This document shows, piece after piece, positions 25,888 through 34,658 of a DNA stretch of 64,000 nucleotides (its first letter is position 1; the number at the start of each line of letters is the position of its first letter). Source of the stretch: Bacteriovoracaceae bacterium UBA6153 (lineage in GTDB: Bacteria > Bdellovibrionota > Bacteriovoracia > Bacteriovoracales > Bacteriovoracaceae); contig DIUR01000003.1 of NCBI GenBank assembly GCA_002428265.1, positions 116,148 through 180,147 on the forward strand, given 5' to 3'. Both the position numbers and the translations under genes were made by a program. A model generated the notes under the pieces. The model was given only the letters and a program-made list of their open reading frames with translations, was not told the DNA's origin and did no database searches.

Positions 25888-27300
25888 ATCTTTCTTCATT
25901 TGAGCGATTTTTCCATAAGCTTCGACATCTAGTCCTTCCAGTTCATTCAAGATCGAATCAACAGTCTTTTTATAAGCATCTATACGCTCATATGTTGAGT
26001 TAATAAGTGCCAGGCCTTCCTTGTTCACGCGCTTGTTCTTAAAAGCGTGTGTGAAGTCAGGACGACAGTATGAAAGCATGTAGTATTCTTCTAAGAAACG
26101 AGTTTTGATTTTAACTTTTTCAGCTTTAGTGAAACTTAGAGTTCCTTTAGTGGCCGCGGCATCAAGCTGAGCGAATAATTCCAGCGCCCAGTAGAAAGTG
26201 AACACAGCGTGATAAATTCCTCTAATAGGTCGAAGAGCTCTTCTCCATGGAGAGAAATAAACCTTATCATCATCTTCATTAATCAAATCAATATGGTTTA
26301 AGTATGTATTCAGGTAGTGGTGACCATTTTCGTGAAGCAGGTCATCCATTAAATCTAATGAGTCACGATCAAACATGTTGATACATGAGTAACCAGGAAG
26401 CGATTGCATAGAGTAGCTTACGATTCCTTTTTCATTCACTGGAACAATCGTATGAGTGAAACTCTTAAATGTTGTGTAAAGATGAGGAGCCGCTTTATTA
26501 ATATTAGAAAGGGCCTTTGAAATGCTCTTTTTAAATTCATCAATTCTCTTTTCACCTTCTTCACAATGAGGAAGAACAAAAAGTTTCAAATCTTCTAACA
26601 TGATTGGTTTTGGAGCTTCTTCAATTTTTAACTCAACCACTTTTTCCTCAGTTTCAATCGTAAGTTTATTTTCTTCCGGTGAAATCGATTTAATTGGCAG
26701 TGATGGATAAGTTTCAGGAGTTCTCTTAAGGGCCACTGGCATGTGGGCATCTGTTATATAGATTTTCTTTTCGTTGTCTCCAAGCTCTGGAACGATTTGA
26801 TACATAAGAGCATCACCAAATTCCTGGCGGTATTGGCTGATGTGAGCAACGTAAAAAGAAACAATTTGATTTTCTAATAATGGAACTAGGTTATTTGAAA
26901 CTTCAATAACAGGTGATCCGTCATTTAAGAAGTTTAAGAAGCTTTCAGATAATTCAGAGTCATTCCAGAAGTTAAAAAGTTCATTTTCCAAGTCTGTTAA
27001 TTCATCTGTATCCAATCCTTCTTCGATTAATAGTTCTTCGTGAAGTTGGATGACGTAAATTAAGTTATCAACCAGATTTAACCAATAGAACTTAAGCGGT
27101 GTGTATGAATCAAAGCTTTCATCGTGAACGATATCATTTAACTGCTCAAGAAAATCAGGATCAACTACATCAGTATCGAATCCCTTTTGAAAATCCTGGC
27201 GAAGGTCTTCAATGAAATCCAGATAGCTTCTGTGAACATTCTTGTGAAGTTTGCTGTGGAAATCTTTGGAAAATAATTGTTCTTTTAATTGCTCTTTCAT
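25852..27300 (-). CDS. HExxH-motif protein, resembling peptide-modification HExxH family
   Basis: A 482-residue soluble, acidic protein without signal peptide. The N-terminal 230 residues are helical and unfamiliar. The C-terminal part has a metal-binding HENGH at 323-327, then about 25 residues later YFSPWRRALRPIRGIYHAVF (349-367). This 'HExxH ... spWR..pRP..G..H' layout matches the mod_HExxH group found in peptide natural-product clusters, where H364 would be the third ligand. Some of that group are reported as 2-oxoglutarate-dependent peptide hydroxylases and not proteases; I recall this only in outline. No precursor peptide or radical-SAM gene is nearby, so a substrate cannot be named. 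A zinc peptidase is the alternative. Confidence 0.6.
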   Translation of the reverse strand: MKEQLKEQLFSKDFHSKLHKNVHRSYLDFIEDLRQDFQKGFDTDVVDPDFLEQLNDIVHDESFDSYTPLKFYWLNLVDNLIYVIQLHEELLIEEGLDTDELTDLENELFNFWNDSELSESFLNFLNDGSPVIEVSNNLVPLLENQIVSFYVAHISQYRQEFGDALMYQIVPELGDNEKKIYITDAHMPVALKRTPETYPSLPIKSISPEENKLTIETEEKVVELKIEEAPKPIMLEDLKLFVLPHCEEGEKRIDEFKKSISKALSNINKAAPHLYTTFKSFTHTIVPVNEKGIVSYSMQSLPGYSCINMFDRDSLDLMDDLLHENGHHYLNTYLNHIDLINEDDDKVYFSPWRRALRPIRGIYHAVFTFYWALELFAQLDAAATKGTLSFTKAEKVKIKTRFLEEYYMLSYCRPDFTHAFKNKRVNKEGLALINSTYERIDAYKKTVDSILNELEGLDVEAYGKIAQMKKDLSEARSHYKLV

Positions 27301-27355
27301 GAAGTGCCTTATGTGTAATGGATTATGAATGGTGTGATTATAATTGGAAAAAAAA

Positions 27356-27430
27356 TGGCTGGGAAGGTGGGAGTCGAACCCACGACCAATAGATTAACAG
27401 TCTACTGCGCTACCACTGCGCTACTCCCCA
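27356..27430 (-). tRNA. tRNA-Asn (GTT)
   Basis: On the minus strand the 75 bases fold as a tRNA: acceptor TGGGGAG/CTTCCCA (one G-U), anticodon loop CTGTTAA giving GTT for asparagine, T arm GGGTTCGACTCCC, discriminator G and an encoded CCA end. It stands alone between the HExxH gene and an unknown gene pair. Confidence 0.97.
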
Positions 27431-27594
27431 TCAGCTTGAAATAGTACACAAGTTATAAAAATTATTGGAGTAAATGTCTACAACTTTTTTTAGATATCAG
27501 GCAATTAAGTTGTAACTATATGAAACCTTGTGGTTGCGCATTGCCAGATCAAATCACTCAAGTTTATAAGCGATAAGCCGATAAGACCTATACT

Positions 27595-28191
27595 ATGGCA
27601 GTTCAAAACTTATTAATCATGAACCTTCTACGTATCATCACTCCTGAAGAGATTGCTGATATCGCTACCAAACATAATGGTGGAAAGTTTCTTTCATTAA
27701 CAGACTTAGTGAATGAGAGAGTAGATAGAAAAATTTATCGCGATTTTTCCAGCACAGATTCAATGGAAGAAATTCATGAAGCACATGCTATTCAGGCAGA
27801 TGAAAGATCGGCCGGTGCTAAAATTTTACCGTTTAATAGTAAAGAAAAAAATGAATCGGAAGAAGTACAGATAGAAAATGATTCGGAAAATGCTCCCCGA
27901 TTTGTAACTCAAATGATTTCAACTTCCCAGCTTGCTCCTACTCATCATGAAGCTGTGAATGAAGCACCAAAACAAGTCAAAATTGAACACGCTGAAGATG
28001 AAAATATGTCTTCTTTCATTTTGATTGAAAAAGCGCGACTAAAACAATCGCAGAAAACATTAAAGCAAAAAGAAGTGATTAATCTTTATCAGAAAAACTC
28101 AAACATAGACGTTGAGCAAATTAAAAGCACTAATCAAAATCCAGGTGCTTCCAGTGAATCTGGAGTCCTGGTCAACAAGAAGCAGTACTGA
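27595..28191 (+). CDS. hypothetical protein, partner of the DUF2252-like gene
   Basis: No family recognised. A 198-residue, charged, soluble protein; an ATG at 27619 is an alternative start. The first 60 residues look folded (NLLRIITPEEIADIATKHNGGKFLSLTDLV). The rest is low-complexity, rich in Glu, Lys, Gln and Ser, and probably disordered with a helical part near 140-170. Its stop codon overlaps the ATG of the next gene (ACTGATGA), so the two are translationally coupled and probably act together. No regulatory sequence stands out upstream apart from the divergent tRNA-Asn. Confidence 0.6.
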   Translation: MAVQNLLIMNLLRIITPEEIADIATKHNGGKFLSLTDLVNERVDRKIYRDFSSTDSMEEIHEAHAIQADERSAGAKILPFNSKEKNESEEVQIENDSENAPRFVTQMISTSQLAPTHHEAVNEAPKQVKIEHAEDENMSSFILIEKARLKQSQKTLKQKEVINLYQKNSNIDVEQIKSTNQNPGASSESGVLVNKKQY

Positions 28192-29303
28192 TGAAATGGG
28201 TATATGTTCCCATCATGTTTGCCCTTGCTTTTATTTATACTAAAACAACACTAAATACTAATGGGCCTGAAGAGACTTCTCCTCGACGAATAACGAGAGG
28301 TCCTGCCTCAGAACCAATCGAAACTCAGAATATTAATTTAAAAAGAGTGCCAGCAGCTAATCTATATAAAAGTTTTGGTTCAAATGCGCTTACACCATTT
28401 ACCCAGGTCACTTCGTTCGAGGGAGTCATTGTTGGTAATGTTCATGCAGATAGTTTTGGATTTATTCAAGACGATAGAAAAAAAGCATCGCTGGGAATTA
28501 TAGAGTTTGATGAAGTTACTGAAGGGGCCTTTTTTCATGATGTGTTTTCTCATCTTATCTCTGTAAAAAATCTAGATAAAAAAATCTCATGGATGAATTA
28601 TTTTGAATATTACAAAAGTGGTTTAATGGATCTTCCTCATACAAATTCTTATTATGTAGAAAAAGGTATCGAAGAGGCTGGATTAGAAGCAGAAAAGCTC
28701 CTTGAGGAAAACATTACGCCGGACTTTCCAGTTGAGTTTAAGAAATTAGCAAAAACACATCAGCATTTAGATGCTGTTAGAAAAAGCCAGATTCAAAATG
28801 AAATTAAGAAAATTTACCCCAAAGTTCAATTCTTTGATTTGTATCAATCAAATCTGAACGGCGGAAACTACCAGGCACTGATCAGGATCAGGCCAGTAGA
28901 TAAAATTCAATGGGTGGTTATCAATGAAAACAGTAAAACGCACTACGATCAGTTCTTTAACAAAGAACAATTGGTTGAGTTTCAGACAAGACAGCAGCTG
29001 ATTAAGAATATTGTTTACGACAATAAGATGGATTCATCACTCAAGAGTTTTAAAATAGGCAGAAGCCATTTTGTTTTAAGCTTTAAAGAGAATTTCGCAT
29101 CAAAAATTAAATGGGAACAAATTCCAGAAGATGATTATCATGATTGTTTAATGGATCAAGCTTATTTATTAGGGAAAATTCACCGCAGATCTCTCGACAC
29201 CAAGGTTGATAGTTATATCAAGGCCTGGGCGAAAATTCCTGCGGCGATTATAGATGAAAAGGCCGTAGAATTAAAATTCAAGCTTAGAGATCAAGTCCAA
29301 TAA
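28191..29303 (+). CDS. DUF2252-like protein with N-terminal membrane anchor
   Basis: A 370-residue protein. A short hydrophobic N-terminus (WVYVPIMFALAFIY) may anchor or export it. The segment GNVHADSFGFIQDDRKK (residues about 83-99), then GIIEFDEVTEGAFFHDVFSHLIS (about 102-124), corresponds to the DUF2252 pattern 'GDxHxxNFG ... DFDExxxGPxxxDxxRLxxS', a family with a protein-kinase-like fold. The C-terminal LLGKIHRRSLD also fits its last helix. Key acidic residues differ (GN for GD, EF for DF), so activity is uncertain. It overlaps the gene before it by 1 base and converges with astD, overlapping it by 20 bases. Confidence 0.55.
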   Translation: MKWVYVPIMFALAFIYTKTTLNTNGPEETSPRRITRGPASEPIETQNINLKRVPAANLYKSFGSNALTPFTQVTSFEGVIVGNVHADSFGFIQDDRKKASLGIIEFDEVTEGAFFHDVFSHLISVKNLDKKISWMNYFEYYKSGLMDLPHTNSYYVEKGIEEAGLEAEKLLEENITPDFPVEFKKLAKTHQHLDAVRKSQIQNEIKKIYPKVQFFDLYQSNLNGGNYQALIRIRPVDKIQWVVINENSKTHYDQFFNKEQLVEFQTRQQLIKNIVYDNKMDSSLKSFKIGRSHFVLSFKENFASKIKWEQIPEDDYHDCLMDQAYLLGKIHRRSLDTKVDSYIKAWAKIPAAIIDEKAVELKFKLRDQVQ

Positions 29304-30807
29304 TAGATTTGATATCCTCTGGTTCATCACTTAGAACTTCCAGACACGCCATTTGATAAACACATGCATCGATTGTAGTAAGAGCTGCCGGATGATAGTT
29401 TCCAGAGTTCTTTACACCACCGAATGGAAGTTTTGCAGAAGCTCCAACCGTTGAGCGGTTAAAGTTCACAAGACCAGAATCAATTTCTTCAATACATGTT
29501 TTAAAAATTGCCTGATCCTTTGTAAATACTGCGGCCGCAAGACCGTACTCAGTCGCATTGGCGATTTGAATAGCTTCTTCAATCGTATCGTATGGAATAA
29601 ATGTTACGTTTGGCCCGAAGATTTCGCTGTGAAGGAACATGCTGTCGTTATTCCATCTTTCAGCAAGGTGAATGGATGGGCTGACGTAATGACCTTTTTT
29701 AGCTTTATCGATTTGCTTTCCTCTCATCACTTCATGAATACCTTCACGCTTAGCCATTCCCATGAATAATAAGTAAGAGTCAACGGCACTTTGATCTACT
29801 AAAGGACCCATAAATGGTTCGCGAGTAAATTCCACAGGGTGATCGATAATAATTTTCTTGGCCATGTCGTGGAAGCGTTCAATGAAAGCCGTCTGAATAC
29901 TTCTATGGATGGCAACGATTGACGTTGAAGTACATCTTTGTCCTGAACTTAGGAAACATGATTTTAAAAGCTCTTGAAGAGCGTGATCTAAATTTGCATC
30001 GCTGTGAAGGATAGTTGTATTTTTTCCACCCAGCTCAAGTGAGACTTGTTTTCCAAGGTCGTGGTGAGTGACTTCAAGAATTTTTTTACCGACTTCTTTT
30101 GATCCTGTGAAAAAGACACCTTTAATTGTCTTGTCTTTAAGAAGTCTTCTAGCAACTTCGCCGTCACCTTGAATAAGGTTAACAACACCGCTTGGAAATC
30201 CTGCCGCATGAAAACACTCAATTAAAAGCTGAGCTGAGTAACATGTTTTCTCACTTGGTTTAAAAATAATCGAGTTTCCTGCGATTAATGAACTTAGAAT
30301 TTGCCCGTTTGCCAAGTGACATGGAAAATTGAAAGGTCCGATGATTAAACTTGGCCCCAATGGCTTGTAGACAATGTGTCCGTTAGTTTTAGGAAGAATC
30401 CCATCGATTTGTTTGTTGTGAATACGTGGAAGAGAGTCTTCAATTGTGACATTTACTTTAGAGACAACTGAAGCAGCTTCTGTTTTAGAGTCCCAAAGAG
30501 GCTTTCCTGTTTCATAAGCAATGGCCAGTGCGATTTCTTCCTGACGCTTTTTGACTTCGGCCTGATAGGCCTTTAAATATGTATTTCTTTCTTCTTGAGA
30601 AAGTTTTCTCCACATTTTAAAGCCAGCATTGGCTGATTCAATAACTCTATCGACATCTCTGTAATCAACAGGAGCTTCCCATAGCTGAAGTGAGAGATCA
30701 GCAGGGCATGATCGTTTAATAATATTTTCTACGGCAAGTGGTCCCGTCGTAGCCGGGAGATTAAAAGAATTATTGTAGTAGTTTCCTAGAATTTTATATT
30801 TTGTCAT
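29284..30807 (-). CDS. astD: succinylglutamate-semialdehyde dehydrogenase (AstD-like)
   Basis: A 507-residue aldehyde dehydrogenase. Catalytic parts are visible: the N-terminal FNFPCHLANGQ (near 160), GNSIIFKPSEK, the nucleotide-loop segment FFTGSKEVGKKI, LELGGKN with the catalytic Glu, and SSGQRCTSTS with the catalytic Cys near 291. The WEAPVDYRDVDRVIESANAGF start and the neighbouring astA and astC favour AstD, which oxidises N2-succinylglutamate semialdehyde with NAD(P)+ in arginine breakdown. A different aldehyde cannot be excluded. It follows astA by 7 bases. Confidence 0.85.
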   Translation of the reverse strand: MTKYKILGNYYNNSFNLPATTGPLAVENIIKRSCPADLSLQLWEAPVDYRDVDRVIESANAGFKMWRKLSQEERNTYLKAYQAEVKKRQEEIALAIAYETGKPLWDSKTEAASVVSKVNVTIEDSLPRIHNKQIDGILPKTNGHIVYKPLGPSLIIGPFNFPCHLANGQILSSLIAGNSIIFKPSEKTCYSAQLLIECFHAAGFPSGVVNLIQGDGEVARRLLKDKTIKGVFFTGSKEVGKKILEVTHHDLGKQVSLELGGKNTTILHSDANLDHALQELLKSCFLSSGQRCTSTSIVAIHRSIQTAFIERFHDMAKKIIIDHPVEFTREPFMGPLVDQSAVDSYLLFMGMAKREGIHEVMRGKQIDKAKKGHYVSPSIHLAERWNNDSMFLHSEIFGPNVTFIPYDTIEEAIQIANATEYGLAAAVFTKDQAIFKTCIEEIDSGLVNFNRSTVGASAKLPFGGVKNSGNYHPAALTTIDACVYQMACLEVLSDEPEDIKSIIGLDL

Positions 30808-30814
30808 ATTTCAC

Positions 30815-31846
30815 CTAAAGGTAAGTTGCGAAAGTTTTAAAATCTTCTGTAAGGCCTAGTTCTCGGGCTTCTTCTGGATCGATAATGAATTTTACAGGAG
30901 ATCCCTTATTTAAGTTTCCAGTGATCAGTGCAGCCCGGAACCCACCATCAGTAACAGGAAGACTTGCTAAAATTGAATCCTGGTCACTTTTAATGATTGA
31001 GTCGCGGATAAGAACTTCAACTTCAAACATATCTTTAACTGGTGTGATGTCTTTTAGTTTTGCACGGTAGTGAGGCCCACCGTCGAAAGGGTCAACTTCG
31101 TTAGTATATTTAAATCCGATGCTCTCTAGCATCCTTTTAACCGGAGCTGTTTCTTCTCCTACTTTACCAATAGCGTTTCTTGCTTCAATAGGAAGAAGAG
31201 TCATGTAAATAGTGTCTGCCGGAAATAAACTGAGAATGAACTCTTTGTTGCTGCGGGAAAGAACATCAGCTTCATGGTATTCAAGATTTAAAAATCTTCT
31301 ACCAATAGCTTCCCAGAGAGGAGCATGTCCTTCGTTATCAAAAGGAGGCATTAGTTCAGAGTGAATCGTTTCTTTAAACTTTGTCGGATTCATGGCCATG
31401 TAGAGAAAGCGGACATAAGAAAGTTGTTTTCCAAGTTTCTTTTCACTCTTTCTAAAATCTGGATCTAGGATCAGACCACCAATTTCTGTCGGGCCGTTTG
31501 TATCAAGTCCAAGTTTCAGCGTTCCGTGGATGAATCCAGTATTAAGTGAAGCTGAGAATTTATTTTCCTGAGAAACTGTAAAAAAGTAATGTGGCTCATT
31601 TTCTGTTCCATGCTGAGCATGAACCATTGAGGCGCCGATAATTCTTTGAGCTTTCGTATCTTCTAAAACAAACAGGTAGTAATTTTCCCAAAGCTTTTTT
31701 GAAGGTTTGGTAAAGGCCTTGATGGAGCTTTCAATCTTTGACTTGATGATTTCTTTATCCTGAGGCAGGTTAATAAAAAGCATCAAGTGACTTAGATCAA
31801 ATAGATCATCCAGGTCGTTCAGGCTTGCAGATCTAAGAATATACAT
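30815..31846 (-). CDS. astA: arginine N-succinyltransferase (AstA-like)
   Basis: A 343-residue protein of the arginine/ornithine succinyltransferase family, which moves succinyl from succinyl-CoA to the alpha-amino group. The family start ILRSASLNDLDDLFDL is present, with ASMVHAQHG near 96 and IGGLILDPDFRKSEKKLGKQLSYVRFLY (about 140-168), the CoA-binding core. PPFDNEGHAPLWEAIGRRFLNLEYHEAD (about 200-227) is the strongest signature. Arginine versus ornithine preference cannot be told. It lies between astC and astD with 7-8 bases on either side. Confidence 0.93.
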   Translation of the reverse strand: MYILRSASLNDLDDLFDLSHLMLFINLPQDKEIIKSKIESSIKAFTKPSKKLWENYYLFVLEDTKAQRIIGASMVHAQHGTENEPHYFFTVSQENKFSASLNTGFIHGTLKLGLDTNGPTEIGGLILDPDFRKSEKKLGKQLSYVRFLYMAMNPTKFKETIHSELMPPFDNEGHAPLWEAIGRRFLNLEYHEADVLSRSNKEFILSLFPADTIYMTLLPIEARNAIGKVGEETAPVKRMLESIGFKYTNEVDPFDGGPHYRAKLKDITPVKDMFEVEVLIRDSIIKSDQDSILASLPVTDGGFRAALITGNLNKGSPVKFIIDPEEARELGLTEDFKTFATYL

Positions 31847-31854
31847 ATTTCATC

Positions 31855-33222
31855 CTAATTAACGATTTCGAGAACCGTCTTCTCTAAAATTGAGAAGATT
31901 TCATCGATATGCTCATCCAATAGTGGAAGAGGAAGAAGGAAGCGCACTCTTGTTGGCTCTTTACCAGCAGAGAAAGTGATGATTCCATTTTCAAAAAGTT
32001 TTTTCATAAATTTATTTGTCAGATCAACTGAAGCATCACCAACTTCGAAAGAAAGCATTGTTCCTACGCCGCCGTAGTAAGGAATTTTTCCTTTGCATGA
32101 TCCTTCAGAAAGAGACTTAAACTTTGCTTTAAACTTTGTTTCAAGCTCTTTAATTCTTCCTTTTTCCCCATAGAAGTTTCCTTCCTTAAGGTATCTGACA
32201 GTGGCCTTTCCTGCATTCAATGAAGCGATTGATCCATTGAAAGTTCCAGCGATCAATCCTGGTTTTGGATTCAATTCTTCTGTATAGAAAGTTCCAGCAC
32301 CCTGAAGAACTTTACCAATTGTTACGATATCGACGTATTGATCAAGATCAAACATCTGATAAGCGAACATCTGGTGAGTTCTTGTGAAAGACTGGACTTC
32401 ATCAATCCAAATATAGATGCCATGCTTCTTGGCCCATTCACAAATTGCTTTGTAGTATTCTTTTGTGCCGAAAATAAATCCAGCTTCACCTTGAATCAGT
32501 TCAATAGTAAGCCCGCAGTAGACGTTACCATTAGTTTCGATAAGTTTATCAAGAGCTGAGATCGTCTCTTCAATCGCACGATCCGGATTTCTATAGTTGT
32601 AATGAGGAACGTGATCGACTTGAATCGTTTGAGGCATGCCTTCACGGTAAGATTGATTGTAGGTTACGTCTTGCATAGCGACCGATCTTCCAGCAAAAGA
32701 TTTCTGGAAAGCAATCAGGCGGTAGTTAGGTGCTTTTTTCTGCCATAAAATTTTAAGAGCAGTATCGTTTGAAAAAGATCCAGAACAAGAAAACCAGAAG
32801 TGTTTCATTCTTGATTCTTTAACAGCATCAAGAAGAAGTTTACTTAGCTCATACGGCTCTTGGTATGAAAGAAGATTTCCACACATCATCGTGTCGCTGG
32901 TTGCGGCTTCAAGATTAGCTTTGATATATAGTGGGTGAGAGTGACCTAGAAGGTTAACACCGATAGCGTTGATAAGATCGAACTTAACTGAACCATCGAT
33001 CATCTCAACGAATGGCCCGTGTCCTCTTCCTGATGCCATAAACGGATAAAAGAATCCACGTCCCTTAAGGCCTTCGTACTCTTTTAGTTTTTGCGCCAGA
33101 ATCTCTTTTTTATCTTCATCTGCTGGCTTAATTTTATCGAATTTTTGCTGCTCTAATAAAATAGCGGTAAAAAGCTTATTAAAATGCTCGTTAATATCGG
33201 GTGATTGAACTCCAATAGCCAT
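31855..33222 (-). CDS. astC: class III aminotransferase, probable succinylornithine transaminase
   Basis: A 455-residue PLP enzyme of aminotransferase class III. Visible are FDLINAIGVNLLGHSHP (about 81-97), the FSCSGSFSNDTALK phosphate-binding segment, WIDEVQSFTRTHQMF (about 276-290, PLP-binding Asp), and the Schiff-base lysine in VTIGKVLQGAG (near 307-317). With astA and astD next to it, the likely job is succinylornithine transamination. It is longer than typical AstC (about 405), with an extended N-terminus, and might use another omega-amino substrate. The operon starts here; a small AGAGAGAA/TTCTCTCT inverted repeat lies upstream at 33257-33278. Confidence 0.8.
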   Translation of the reverse strand: MAIGVQSPDINEHFNKLFTAILLEQQKFDKIKPADEDKKEILAQKLKEYEGLKGRGFFYPFMASGRGHGPFVEMIDGSVKFDLINAIGVNLLGHSHPLYIKANLEAATSDTMMCGNLLSYQEPYELSKLLLDAVKESRMKHFWFSCSGSFSNDTALKILWQKKAPNYRLIAFQKSFAGRSVAMQDVTYNQSYREGMPQTIQVDHVPHYNYRNPDRAIEETISALDKLIETNGNVYCGLTIELIQGEAGFIFGTKEYYKAICEWAKKHGIYIWIDEVQSFTRTHQMFAYQMFDLDQYVDIVTIGKVLQGAGTFYTEELNPKPGLIAGTFNGSIASLNAGKATVRYLKEGNFYGEKGRIKELETKFKAKFKSLSEGSCKGKIPYYGGVGTMLSFEVGDASVDLTNKFMKKLFENGIITFSAGKEPTRVRFLLPLPLLDEHIDEIFSILEKTVLEIVN

Positions 33223-33311
33223 GGACAGTCTTCCTTTTAATGTTAATTTTTTACTTAGAGAGAATACTTTTTCTCTCTTGCAAACTCTAGGGCCCGTGAG
33301 ATAATTAATTT

Positions 33312-34004
33312 ATGAAAAATACTAGCACAACCAATACGGCAAAGCCATCTGATGCACCCGCAACTTCATTGTCATTTGATCAACTCTATTTGAAGAAAGA
33401 CTACAAGGGCGCAATACAGTATCTACTCGATAATAAGGAACAGTTTGACTCGGGTATTTTCCACTATAATCTCGGAACAGTTTATTCAAAAATGGGAGAC
33501 CATGCTACCGCGAGGTTTCATTTAGAAAAAGCTGTGCAGGATGGCTATATCAATAGCTCTTCTCTCAATAATCTTGCTTTTGTTAAGTCGCAGCTTCAGG
33601 TCGATGATCTTAGCACGTCAACCAGCTTACCGGATCAGCTGGTTAACACAGCTTCAGTCATCCCACCTGCGGGTTACTTCTCAATCACGTTGTTACTTTT
33701 AGTCATCTTCACATTGATGATCAGATTCAAAAAAATCCAAACAAAATGGGTGATGGCCGTTGTTCTTTTACTCGCTATCACGCCGGCGATTTTTTCTACA
33801 GTTTATGTAAAAGACATTAACTATGCTGTCGCTTTAAAAGATGTGCCTCTTTATGAAGGTCCATCAAAAATTTTCAGCGAAAAAGGCAAAGTGCGCGCAG
33901 GTTCTAAGATCGTTTTGGGACAATTTAAAGACGGATGGTTCTATGTAGAATTTCCGATCTCATTATCAGGATGGATAAGTAAAGATCAGCTGGGTTTATA
34001 TTAA
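33312..34004 (+). CDS. BatE-like TPR and SH3 membrane protein
   Basis: A 230-residue protein. Two TPR-like units cover residues about 22-95 (LYLKKDYKGAIQYLLDN, FHYNLGTVYSKMGDHATARFHLEKAV). Two membrane segments follow near 120-138 and 144-165. A C-terminal SH3-like domain (about 175-230; VPLYEGPSKIFSEKGKVRAGSKI, GWFYVEFPISLSGWISKDQLGLY) ends the protein. This order matches BatE of the Bat aerotolerance operons, but the MoxR and von Willebrand partners are not in the window, so the match is in architecture only. A cyclic-nucleotide-binding gene follows 18 bases later. Confidence 0.65.
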   Translation: MKNTSTTNTAKPSDAPATSLSFDQLYLKKDYKGAIQYLLDNKEQFDSGIFHYNLGTVYSKMGDHATARFHLEKAVQDGYINSSSLNNLAFVKSQLQVDDLSTSTSLPDQLVNTASVIPPAGYFSITLLLLVIFTLMIRFKKIQTKWVMAVVLLLAITPAIFSTVYVKDINYAVALKDVPLYEGPSKIFSEKGKVRAGSKIVLGQFKDGWFYVEFPISLSGWISKDQLGLY

Positions 34005-34022
34005 GTATATTGTGGAGTAACA

Positions 34023-34658
34023 ATGAGTTCATCGTACGAAAAAGAAGTCAAAGAATCCGGCAGCAAAGAGAGTAATCTTACAAAGAGAATTGATTTCGGG
34101 ATGATGAAATATCTTTGGATGGCCAATCCATTAAGTAGAGTCAGAAGAGACTCTATCCCTAGATTTTTAAGAAACGTAGAACTACTAAAAAACTTTTCAG
34201 ATAACGAACTTCGTATTCTCGCTAAATACATGCACAGTAGAAAATTCTCTGAAAGCGATGTCGTGTTTCGCGAAGGCGAAATCGGAATTGGATTCTATTT
34301 TATTTTTTCTGGCCTAATTGAGCTCAGCAAAACTGATTATGGGAATGAGGTTGGCGAAGAAAAGTTTTTAATTCTCGATGAGTTTAGCTACTTTGGCGAG
34401 ATGGCCTTACTTCAAGATGGAAATCCAAGATCGGCCACGGCCATTGCAAAAAGCCCATGTGAGCTTGTCGGTATGTTTAAGCCGGATTTAGAACATCTCA
34501 TTGAAAAGCATCCAGTTATTGCAGCTAAAATTATTCAATCTATTTCATTGGCACTTGCGGATAGACTTTATTTCTTAACTGAAGAAGCGAGTAAATTAAG
34601 CAGACGTTTAAGAAAGTTAGAGCGACAAATGGCCGAAAAACAAGTAGAGAATAAATGA
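34023..34658 (+). CDS. cyclic-nucleotide-binding domain protein
   Basis: A 211-residue protein with one cNMP-binding domain at residues about 57-175: LLKNFSDNELRILAKYM, VVFREGEIGIGFYFIFSGLIEL, and the phosphate-binding cassette FGEMALLQDGNPRSATAIA, with the Glu and Arg positions used by cAMP/cGMP binders. No helix-turn-helix follows; instead a basic, coiled C-terminus (SKLSRRLRKLERQMAEK). It is therefore unlikely to be a CRP-type DNA binder and may act as a cytosolic ligand-sensing partner. It overlaps the transporter-like gene by 4 bases. Confidence 0.85.
   Translation: MSSSYEKEVKESGSKESNLTKRIDFGMMKYLWMANPLSRVRRDSIPRFLRNVELLKNFSDNELRILAKYMHSRKFSESDVVFREGEIGIGFYFIFSGLIELSKTDYGNEVGEEKFLILDEFSYFGEMALLQDGNPRSATAIAKSPCELVGMFKPDLEHLIEKHPVIAAKIIQSISLALADRLYFLTEEASKLSRRLRKLERQMAEKQVENK

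Noticed and set aside
27520..27573. A 17-codon frame (MKPCGCALPDQ...) between tRNA-Asn and the next gene
   Set aside because: It has no Shine-Dalgarno and is too short to support; it probably lies in the leader of the gene at 27595.
29988..30221. Open frames opposite or out of frame within astD, icmF, flagellar genes and PBP1A
   Set aside because: They lie inside well-conserved genes, lack ribosome sites and show no family likeness; they are shadow frames.
33257..33278. Inverted repeat AGAGAGAA/TTCTCTCT upstream of astC
   Set aside because: It lacks a T-run in either direction and is simple purine/pyrimidine sequence, so neither terminator nor operator can be claimed.
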